From the NCBI GenBank assembly GCA_009760855.2, contig WPIO01000015.1, positions 64,001-128,000 of the forward strand: a DNA stretch of 64,000 bases, written 5' to 3'. The stretch comes from Cristatella mucedo. Taxonomy: Eukaryota > Bryozoa > Phylactolaemata > Cristatellidae. Positions 60,450 to 64,000 of this stretch are shown here, one piece after another; position 1 is the first letter of the stretch; the number at the start of each line of letters is the position of its first letter. Below the pieces are notes generated by a model, which was not told where the DNA came from, did no database searches, and saw nothing but the letters and a program-made list of their open reading frames with translations. The translations under genes and the position numbers were made by a program.

Positions 60450-61419
60450 CCGCACCGGGCTCGAAGGTCCGGTGAAAGTGGTGCATGCGCTCACCTGATA
60501 CGCTTCGCTGGCGTTGGCCACTGCTTGCTCCGATAGGCCCTCGACGAACACGCCGCACTTCATGTTCTCGCGCAGATGGAGGCCAGCCGAGGCGGCGTCG
60601 AGCAGGTCGAATACCTGCTCGTTGTATATCTCCAGAAAGGAGCACTTGCACAGGAACTCGAGACTCTTGCCACTCTGGACGCGCGAGAAGGGGAGAGAGC
60701 AACGGAAGCAGGTTGTAGCTGGCTGCTGGCAGCGGCAGAAACGCGCTTTAGCGAGCGGACGCGGGAGCCGAGGCAAGCCGGCTCGACCCCTACCACTTCT
60801 AGTTCGCGAGCTACCAAGTTGAACAAGTGCTCGAAGCTGCGTGGTATGATGCCGCGCAGCTCGTGCCGGAAGTTCTGAGCATCGTCTTCCGACGGCCCAA
60901 GCATGGTGAACGTTTTGCCCGAGCCCGTCTGTCCGTAGGCAAAGATGGTCGCATTGTAGCCAGCCACGCAGCTCTCGATGAGTTGCCGAGCCACCGAGAC
61001 GAACACGGCTTCCTGCAGCAAGCAGCACGGCACACGCTGGCTTGCTGCCCCGCTCGCAACCTTTCACTCGCAGGTCGCCCCTGCGCGTTACCCACAAAGG
61101 CGCGGACCAGAAACGAGCGAGTGGCTGCAGGGAGGCGGCAGCGACGCCAGGGAGGCGGCACGGCAAGGTCGAGCGGAGAGCTTGCCTGCGTGCACGAGGC
61201 ATCGGCAACCTCGTCGAAGGTGAACGCCTTCGGCTCGGGCTTGCACTGCACGGCGACACTGCGGCCGGCCGGGTCCACTGCCAGGCACGAGAAGCCGTCG
61301 TGCTCCGAGTCGGGCCGCACGCGCACGAACACACGGATGTTGTCGTCGCCGTCGTCTGTCGAGTCTCTGCGGATTCGGATAGGGAGCACACTGGATTTGC
61401 GCGCTGACTCGGCAAGCAT
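35963..61419 (-). CDS. KIF15: Kinesin-like protein KIF15 (kinesin-12), gene-level span, 26 coding exons
   Basis: The spliced product is about 1,441 residues; vertebrate KIF15 has about 1,390. Family knowledge: plus-end-directed, N-terminal-motor kinesin-12 that acts on spindle microtubules and can support spindle bipolarity with kinesin-5. Seen here: motor domain about residues 30-364 with P-loop GQTGSGKT (105-112), switch I NRESSRSH (228-235), switch II DLAGSE (263-268) and loop-12-type [10 protein letters not shown] (313-322). A neck with AIVNED follows, then a near-continuous coiled coil to the C-terminus, where [12 protein letters not shown] (from 1403) matches the KIF15 tail. All junctions are phase-consistent. 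The start at 61419 is the first ATG in the open frame, but the frame stays open about 78 nt upstream, so an upstream exon with the true start is possible. Introns carry many LINE fragments and microsatellites. No frameshift or internal stop was seen. Confidence 0.95.
36530..36680. repeat. CA/GCAC-rich degenerate microsatellite in KIF15 intron 25
   Basis: Interrupted CACACACGCACG repeats; makes artificial His/Thr and Cys/Val frames. Confidence 0.7.
37286..37357 (-). CDS. KIF15: KIF15 exon 25
   Basis: Residues 1328-1352: [20 protein letters not shown] then AAER. Acceptor TTTGTGCAG, donor CG|GTGAGT; phase 2 on both sides. Coiled coil. Confidence 0.87.
37515..37626. repeat. (ACT)n/(AAT)n compound microsatellite
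   Basis: About 29 ACT units pass into AAT units, which form the tail of the adjoining LINE family A copy. Confidence 0.97.
37627..38590 (-). mobile_element. LINE family A, about 1 kb 3' portion, in KIF15 intron 24
   Basis: Minus frames: [60 protein letters not shown] and [13 protein letters not shown], then the 3' UTR and (AAT)n. Same orientation as KIF15. Confidence 0.92.
39045..39180 (-). mobile_element. LINE family A, decayed tail
   Basis: TTTCTAAAGCACTCTGAGAG, then ATCCAAGCACTTTACAATTT. Confidence 0.65.
39295..39470 (-). mobile_element. tRNA-derived SINE with LINE-type tail
   Basis: Minus strand: TGGTTAAGGTGCATGCCTCG (A-box-like), GTGGGCTCGAGCCTCG (B-box-like), then AACGCCTGAATAGAGACTGG and GTGCACTGTACAAAT. 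The tail parallels the LINE family A 3' end. Confidence 0.72.
39510..40100 (-). mobile_element. LINE family A-related (variant) 3' fragment
   Basis: Shares ATGCATCTTTAGCTGAGA and the 'CATACGAGCTGGAGGCT' block with 51566-52030. Minus-strand remnants of the RT C-terminus are present. It lacks an intact tail. Confidence 0.55.
40485..40560 (-). mobile_element. LINE-type tail fragment
   Basis: GATATTTGCAGAGCACCCTA, GAGAACTAGATGTCTTTC. Confidence 0.5.
40708..40821 (-). CDS. KIF15: KIF15 exon 24
   Basis: Residues 1290-1328: [20 protein letters not shown] then [17 protein letters not shown]. Acceptor TCTCGTCCAG, donor GA|GTAAGTA; phase 2 on both sides. Confidence 0.88.
40930..41036. repeat. (TG)n-(TCTG)n-(CATG)n compound microsatellite
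   Basis: TG units, then four TCTG units, then about 15 self-complementary CATG units, in KIF15 intron 23. Confidence 0.96.
41197..41297 (-). CDS. KIF15: KIF15 exon 23
   Basis: Residues 1257-1290: [20 protein letters not shown] then [13 protein letters not shown]. Donor AG|GTGAGC is strong. The acceptor CTTGAAG is weak but is the only AG that fits. Confidence 0.8.
41500..41832 (-). CDS. KIF15: KIF15 exon 22
   Basis: Residues 1146-1256, phase 0-0. Starts [20 protein letters not shown], then an Ala/Pro-rich break ([20 protein letters not shown]) and Ser/Gly linker, then coiled coil again ([20 protein letters not shown]). Acceptor GTGCTTGCAG, donor AGG|GTGAGA. The linker sits where vertebrate KIF15 also has a non-coiled, Pro-containing interruption. 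Confidence 0.9.
42505..42620 (-). mobile_element. tRNA-derived SINE in KIF15 intron 21
   Basis: Shares CAACTTGCAACTGCCAATAA, AGGATTGCTTGCTGCAGGAC and the B-box-like complement TTGAACCGTCGACC with the SINEs at 51175 and 57985. Confidence 0.65.
42860..43100 (-). mobile_element. LINE family A, decayed 3' end
   Basis: ATTTGTATAGCACCCCCAGT, ATGGTTAGTGATAATTTACA, CAGTGTCAGCACGCATGAGC. Confidence 0.65.
43105..45040. other. KIF15 intron 21 interior, no further feature
   Basis: No phase-compatible exon, tandem repeat or recognisable transposon was found. A purine-rich patch (GAAAAAAAAGAAG type) lies near 43690-43715. Confidence 0.45.
45396..45494 (-). CDS. KIF15: KIF15 exon 21
   Basis: Residues 1113-1145, phase 0-0: [20 protein letters not shown] then [13 protein letters not shown]. 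Acceptor CGTTTCTAG, donor AAG|GTAAGC. Coiled coil. Confidence 0.9.
45990..46540. mobile_element. LINE family A fragments in two orientations
   Basis: A minus-strand tail (45990-46120, ATTTGTATACCGTCCTCAGA) is followed directly by a plus-strand RT C-terminal fragment (46122-46540, starting near the DLHWLP codons, GACCTGCACTGGCTCCCCAC). It looks like a tail insertion or an inversion. Confidence 0.65.
46722..46751 (-). CDS. KIF15: KIF15 exon 20, candidate 30-nt microexon
   Basis: Encodes [10 protein letters not shown], phase 0-0, after a very good acceptor (CTCCTTACTTTTGCAG). The donor CTA|GTATTT is weak. Adding it keeps frame and heptads between ...KKFEVE (exon 19) and MAMMKDEYD (exon 21). Confidence 0.5.
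46993..47045. repeat. (GT)n/(GC)n microsatellite
   Basis: GTGTGTGTGCGCGTGCGTGCGTGCGTGTGTG type, in KIF15 intron 19. Confidence 0.95.
47318..47545 (-). CDS. KIF15: KIF15 exon 19
   Basis: Residues 1027-1102, phase 0-0: [20 protein letters not shown] through [20 protein letters not shown] to KKFEVE. Acceptor CTCCGCTGCAG, donor GAG|GTGAGA. Coiled coil. Confidence 0.92.
47812..47982 (-). CDS. KIF15: KIF15 exon 18
   Basis: Residues 970-1026, phase 0-0: [20 protein letters not shown] through [20 protein letters not shown] to KELSLHK. Acceptor CTGCCGCCCAG, donor AAG|GTGAGC. Confidence 0.92.
48102..48290 (-). CDS. KIF15: KIF15 exon 17
   Basis: Residues 907-969, phase 0-0: [20 protein letters not shown] through [20 protein letters not shown] to QAQDEQ. 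LLEAE matches the corresponding vertebrate stretch. Acceptor GATTTCGCAG, donor CAG|GTATGT. Confidence 0.92.
48780..49385 (-). mobile_element. LINE family B, best copy, in KIF15 intron 16
   Basis: A continuous minus frame of about 185 codons: [58 protein letters not shown]. It is the C-terminus of an L2/CR1-type RT with an (ACATT)n tail (AATGT repeats at 48781-48806). It is 5'-truncated but its frame is intact, so it is the youngest LINE here. Confidence 0.9.
49491..49571 (-). CDS. KIF15: KIF15 exon 16
   Basis: Residues 880-906, phase 0-0: [20 protein letters not shown] then LERTSLQ. The acceptor is either GCCGAG (start 49571) or GAGCAG (start 49568), differing by one Gln, after a poly-T tract. 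Donor CAG|GTTCGT. Confidence 0.8.
49689..49819 (-). CDS. KIF15: KIF15 exon 15
   Basis: Residues 836-879: [20 protein letters not shown] then [19 protein letters not shown] and LQSQ. Acceptor TTGCATGCAG in phase 1, donor CAG|GTGAGT. Confidence 0.9.
49988..50093 (-). CDS. KIF15: KIF15 exon 14
   Basis: Residues 801-836: [20 protein letters not shown] then [15 protein letters not shown]. Donor GAGT|GTGAGTG, phase 1. TKTANDEFL across the junction parallels the vertebrate TKNDFL. Confidence 0.9.
50311..50406 (-). CDS. KIF15: KIF15 exon 13
   Basis: Residues 769-800, phase 0-0: [20 protein letters not shown] then [12 protein letters not shown]. Acceptor TGTCGTTGCAG, donor CAG|GTGAGC. Confidence 0.9.
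50690..51170 (+). mobile_element. LINE family A-related, decayed RT C-terminal fragment
   Basis: Plus-strand remnants of the 'TPLLxxLHRxPFxxxIGFEI' region and a KVWNSL-like end. Stops and frameshifts throughout. Confidence 0.5.
51175..51325 (-). mobile_element. tRNA-derived SINE in KIF15 intron 12
   Basis: Minus strand: TGCCTGAGAGTAAGGTGC (A-box-like), GTAGGTTCGAACATTG (B-box-like), GTGGGCAATTCTTTATTGCA, then TGCTACTATACAAATGAGGC. Confidence 0.75.
51460..52030 (-). mobile_element. LINE family A-related (variant) 3' fragment
   Basis: A tail with CATTCGATAAAGCCCCCTCA and AACTCAATCTC at 51480-51515, then minus-strand coding remnants ([14 protein letters not shown]). Related to 39510-40100. Confidence 0.65.
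52452..52880 (-). CDS. KIF15: KIF15 exon 12
   Basis: Residues 626-768, phase 0-0, the largest exon. Starts [20 protein letters not shown], includes [20 protein letters not shown] and the short basic [16 protein letters not shown]. It then has an acidic/Ser linker ([20 protein letters not shown]) and an Ala run before [19 protein letters not shown] may correspond to the ITTPTKAY region of vertebrate KIF15. Acceptor ATTGCTGCAG, donor CAG|GTAGCT. Confidence 0.92.
53600..53660 (-). mobile_element. LINE-type tail fragment
   Basis: CGAACCCTAAGAGTACTAGA, TCTCTTTTTTTCAGCCTTTA. Confidence 0.45.
54034..54149 (-). CDS. KIF15: KIF15 exon 11
   Basis: Residues 587-625: [20 protein letters not shown] then [18 protein letters not shown]. 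Acceptor CGTGCCTGCAG in phase 1, donor TCG|GTGAGT. Confidence 0.88.
54307..54529 (-). CDS. KIF15: KIF15 exon 10
   Basis: Residues 513-587: [40 protein letters not shown], then [31 protein letters not shown] matches the vertebrate AKYAMENHSLR. Acceptor GTCGCTTTGCAG, donor CCG|GTAGGT, phase 1. Confidence 0.93.
54640..54745 (-). mobile_element. LINE family A 3' tail in KIF15 intron 9
   Basis: AATAATAATAGTAATAATAC, ATTTGTATAGCACCCTCGGA, GAATTCAATCACTTTCTAGG. Confidence 0.75.
55375..55524 (-). CDS. KIF15: KIF15 exon 9
   Basis: Residues 463-512, phase 0-0: [40 protein letters not shown], then [24 protein letters not shown] matches the vertebrate KFIQSNKMIVKFRE. Acceptor CCTCTCTGCAG, donor GTG|GTGAGC. 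Confidence 0.93.
55644..55771 (-). CDS. KIF15: KIF15 exon 8
   Basis: Residues 420-462: [20 protein letters not shown] then [20 protein letters not shown] and KL. Acceptor TTGTCGCAG in phase 1. Donor CTC|GTGAGC gives the correct frame; a later GTAAGT would break it. Confidence 0.88.
55848..55876. repeat. (GT)n microsatellite
   Basis: A short GT run in KIF15 intron 7. Confidence 0.9.
56070..56235 (-). CDS. KIF15: KIF15 exon 7 (neck and first coiled coil)
   Basis: Residues 365-420: [40 protein letters not shown], then a linker. [10 protein letters not shown] follows RNK of exon 6 exactly as AVVNEDTQGN follows KNK in vertebrates. Acceptor CGGTAG, donor ACG|GTAGGC, phase 1. Confidence 0.93.
56545..57265 (-). 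mobile_element. LINE family A, 3' portion, in KIF15 intron 6
   Basis: A nearly intact minus frame of about 160 codons: [60 protein letters not shown], then the 3' UTR and (AAT)n at 56549-56583. One of the better-preserved copies. Confidence 0.92.
57985..58145 (-). mobile_element. tRNA-derived SINE in KIF15 intron 6
   Basis: AGCTGATTCAACAGCTTCAT, TTATATAGCAGCAGAAGAAT, CTTGCAGTGTAGGCAATCGA, then the complement of a B box (AGAACTCACGA) and the tRNA-like head. Confidence 0.7.
58503..58625 (-). CDS. KIF15: KIF15 exon 6 (end of motor)
   Basis: Residues 324-364, phase 0-0: [48 protein letters not shown] and GETLSTLxxAxRAK are kinesin hallmarks. Acceptor CTCTTTGCAG, donor AAG|GTCCGT. Confidence 0.95.
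59499..59624 (-). CDS. KIF15: KIF15 exon 5 (microtubule-binding face)
   Basis: Residues 282-323, phase 0-0: [42 protein letters not shown]. INKSLxALGxVI and [10 protein letters not shown] are kinesin signatures. Acceptor GCACTTTTAG, donor CGG|GTAAGG. Confidence 0.95.
59865..60074 (-). CDS. KIF15: KIF15 exon 4 (switch I and II)
   Basis: Residues 212-281, phase 0-0: [40 protein letters not shown], then [28 protein letters not shown] and DLAGSE are intact, so nucleotide hydrolysis residues are present. Acceptor TCGTCCATCCAG, donor AAG|GTGCTG. Confidence 0.95.
60170..60450. repeat. (GA)n polypurine tract in KIF15 intron 3
   Basis: About 280 bp of GAGAGA with GGTGGA interruptions and two G7-8 runs, ending about 95 bp from the exon 4 acceptor. 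It is polypyrimidine on the KIF15 sense strand. The Ser/Leu/Pro frames here are artefacts. Confidence 0.97.
60495..60674 (-). CDS. KIF15: KIF15 exon 3
   Basis: Residues 152-211, phase 0-0: [40 protein letters not shown], then [20 protein letters not shown]. FLCKCSFxEIYNEQ is close to identical in vertebrate KIF15. Acceptor GCGCGTCCAG, donor CAG|GTGAGC. Confidence 0.95.
60794..61012 (-). CDS. KIF15: KIF15 exon 2 (P-loop)
   Basis: Residues 79-151, phase 0-0: [40 protein letters not shown], then [20 protein letters not shown]. It carries the Walker A GQTGSGKT. Acceptor CTTGCTGCAG, donor GTG|GTAGGG. Confidence 0.96.
61186..61419 (-). CDS. KIF15: KIF15 exon 1 (first motor exon)
   Basis: Residues 1-78: [40 protein letters not shown], then [29 protein letters not shown] and PKxFTFDxVAD are kinesin start motifs. 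The donor is CAG|GCAAGC (a GC donor), phase 0. The frame remains open about 26 codons 5' of the ATG at 61419, with no ATG, to a stop near 61500. The exon may therefore be longer and the start elsewhere. Confidence 0.88.
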
Positions 61420-61654
61420 GCGCTGCAAATCGTCAAGCGACTTGGAAGCAGACGCAAATGCTGCGAGTTCTTCGATGGCAGTGCAGCCTTATGCGGCTGA
61501 ACTGCCATGCCGCCCTTCATCGCAGCACACAGAGGGAGCGGCACTAAAAGTGGCAGGCTTAACGAGAGCCGCTTCTCCGCTCGATACAAAAAAAAGGGGG
61601 GGGAAGGGCTGTAGAAGGGAGCAGTGACTGCGCATCCAGAATTGAGGAGGGGAG

Positions 61655-62105
61655 GGCGATAATACAATAAGAATAGTAATTACGCATTCTGTCATCATGC
61701 TAAGAACTAAATCTCTTTCTAGGCGCTTTGCGTAGCCTGAAAAGGATGCATATAGACAGCTTGGTGATAACAAGAGGTGCGATAGCAGCAATAAGAGAGG
61801 TGTGCACTTAGTTGTGCTTTAAATGTCGTCAGTCAGGAGATGCCCTGATGCCAGCCACCTAGAGAGCTTCGGGCCTAGGTCGCATAAGACAGAAGGCATG
61901 GCCTCCGAAGGATTCGAGGTCGCTTAGTGGCATAGCTAAGTGACCAAACCAAGAGGAGCGCAGAAGGTAAGGGAAGCTCGAGCAGTGAGTATTTCATATA
62001 GGTATGCCAGAGCAGGAGAATGAAGGAAGCTTTAAGTCGGTGCGAGTTTCAAAGTGAGTGGCATGACCTTACAGGTCGCTTTGCTGCTTGATGGGGAGCC
62101 AACTC
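61655..62105 (-). mobile_element. LINE family A, decayed 3' portion, just upstream of KIF15
   Basis: CTAAGAACTAAATCTCTTTC, TAGGCGCTTTGCGTAGCCTG, and a degraded RT C-terminal complement up to CTTGATGGGGAGCCAACTCG. Confidence 0.7.
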
Positions 62106-62574
62106 GGTGCACCGGAATATCTATCGGATATAGGAATACGCCAATAGGAATATAAGCCTATAAGAATAGCAGTTCTTCGTCCCGGGTTTACTCTAGATAG
62201 AGTCGCACTCCGCATATGGGAATACTTCGCACATAAGAATGCCTATTTGCCGGCCCGCAACTGTACGGGTCCGAGAGAAATCAGTACAAAGTGGCAGCTA
62301 AAGCATTCTGGCCTAGCTGCCACACCGGTTTGCAAGCACTTTTTGCACATGCACAGAAAACGTGCAAGGTGTGTTACAAAAGTCGAAACGGAATGTGCCG
62401 AGCGACCAACGCGGGTCTACCTACCCTCGTCTATGCAGCCCGAGTGCAGAGCTGATCTGGCCACAAGGCAAGCCGCCTTCGAGAAACCGATTCGGCACAG
62501 AGGCAACAAGACAAATGTCGGCTGAGCCAACATTGAAAATGGAGAAACAGACTTTCCAGTTTCTGAGCGACACA

Positions 62575-62870
62575 CTAATAATAATAGTAATAATAAAAAT
62601 AATACATTTGTATAGCACCCTCGGACAACTGAATCTCTCTCTCAAGGCACTTTACAGATGCTGCATATAACGCATTACCAAATGTTTGGTGGTACCATTT
62701 GCAAGAAGCAAGCATAGTAAGCAGCTACATGCACACGAAGGACAAATCAGAAGGATGTACAAAATGCTGTAATAAACAGGTCGTTTTAAGCTTCATTTTA
62801 CATGTCATGTCAGAGGGCATTGTGATGTGCATCGGTAGTGAGTTCCACTTGGTTTACAGTAACTGGTAAG
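62575..62870 (-). mobile_element. LINE family A 3' end
   Basis: AATAATAGTAATAATAAAAA, ATTTGTATAGCACCCTCGGA, CTCAAGGCACTTTACAGATG, then weaker 3' UTR similarity. Confidence 0.75.
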
Positions 62871-64000
62871 TCAGTGCTGTCCAATTTAAAAAAGCTGACT
62901 GTCATCGACAATACAAGCAGCCAGGGCACTAAGAGTCAGCGATACCGATAAGGCAGGGACAGATCAAAACTAAGGCAGAGCCAAGCATCACCAACTAAAA
63001 CCATATTAAATAGAAAACTAATTATATGCTTAGTGATGACACTGGCATAGATAGAGAATAGGAGGTAGTCCCACATTGGTCCCTGGACTGCCCCATACTC
63101 CGGGGGGCTAAATGTATGACCGGTTGCACAGTTGACATCTATGCTGTGGAGTCAGCTGACAAATAACCTCAACCTAGACGCTGCTAGACGAGCATTGCCT
63201 ATGGGAGGGCAGGTGATCAAGGATACTATTTGCTTCTGAAAGCGGCCCAACTAACACAGAGACTCAACCCGAGTCAACATTCTCGAGGTCATTATACAGA
63301 CAGTTGTGCTATCTATGAAGAGTGCTTACTTCTACATTCTGACAGGAATTTGCTTAATGGGGCAGCTGTTGCAATACGAGCATTTAGCAGTTCTTCACTA
63401 ATCAGCCGAGCTTCTTTAATAAGAATGGCAGAAAGAAACAAAGAAACCGGGTGAAAGTTAATTCTGTTTTCGTCTAGTTTTGACTTCGTAATACAAGTCC
63501 TGACAACGATTGCTTTAAGGGATTTAGAGACAAAGCTTGAGGCTCAGGCCATGTTGATTCCGATAGTTAGGGTAGAGAGCAGCACGAAGAACAGTAGGTT
63601 TTGGCTCTAGGGGCCCTTCAGTCTTCTCAGTCCGAGAGATTAAGAGATCAACTTAGAGATGGATTAACCAGGGCTCGAAGGTTGAAGGAGATCAGGAAGA
63701 ATGAAAGAGAAACACATCAACAAATGAGGCTGCAGAATCCAATAAGGATGCTACAGCGGCAATGCAGTCTCGATCTCGTCGAAGTCTTCGCCTTTGAGCA
63801 TGGCAATAAGAAGAAGGAAGAGACCATGTCGTTATAGCATGACATCGTAGGAGCGAGTCATGCTCTGCCAGGGAAGACGGGGGTTGCCTCGAAAAGCCAA
63901 GGATGAAGAACCCCAAGAGGAATCTTCTTCAAAACTGCATTCTTGGAAGTCATAAATGCGAAAATGCAACTTCGAGAGCCAGCCAGTAGATCAACGTACG
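62871..64000. other. No gene recognised
   Basis: A plus frame at 63601-63837 is charged and coil-like (RDQLRDGLTRARRLKEIRKN) but has no splice or homology support. Nothing else was found. Confidence 0.4.

Noticed and set aside
59662-61667. Ser/Leu-rich frames of 346 and 503 codons
   Set aside because: They mix KIF15 motor exons with the (CT)n tract of intron 3.

Overview
The window is nuclear DNA of an animal, most likely an invertebrate. It has spliced genes with GT-AG introns, many truncated non-LTR retrotransposons, tRNA-derived SINEs, two copies of a SPIN-like hAT element, and long microsatellites. I cannot fix the phylum from the sequence. No bacterial, organellar or CRISPR features were seen, and no free-standing tRNA or rRNA gene.

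Right part (about 35.4-61.5 kb, minus strand): one large gene that I recognise as KIF15 (kinesin-12). I rebuilt 26 coding exons by matching reading frames, splice sites and intron phases. They give a protein of about 1,441 residues, close to the vertebrate length (about 1,390). Exons 1-6 carry the N-terminal motor, with P-loop GQTGSGKT, switch I NRESSRSH and switch II DLAGSE. Exons 7-26 carry a long coiled coil that ends in the conserved KIF15 tail (VGHQNL...KIQY). Intron 1 uses a GC donor, one exon is probably a 30-nt microexon, and intron 3 holds a polypurine/polypyrimidine tract of about 280 bp.

Left part (about 4-26 kb, minus strand): a second multi-exon gene that I could not name. At least 16 exon candidates with good splice sites form a phase-consistent chain: an Ala-rich start, a Gln/Pro-rich segment, a Lys/Ser-rich disordered middle made mostly of symmetric phase 1-1 exons, and a more folded, helix-rich C-terminal part that probably runs beyond what I could trace. 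Two neighbouring phase 1-1 exons (12804-13046 and 15166-15396) are clear tandem duplicates with matching splice sites.

Repeats: a diverged satellite of about 172 bp fills roughly 0.9-3.5 kb. Two families of L2/CR1-like LINEs, nearly all 5'-truncated and decayed, are scattered throughout. SINEs with tRNA-like heads partly share the LINE tail. A foldback element of about 0.9 kb lies at 28.6-29.5 kb. A dispersed repeat of about 0.55 kb appears as inverted copies at 4.9 and 13.2 kb. An insertion of about 1.25 kb splits a LINE tail at 32.1-33.4 kb. The stretches 26.1-35 kb and 62-64 kb hold repeats or nothing I can identify as a gene.
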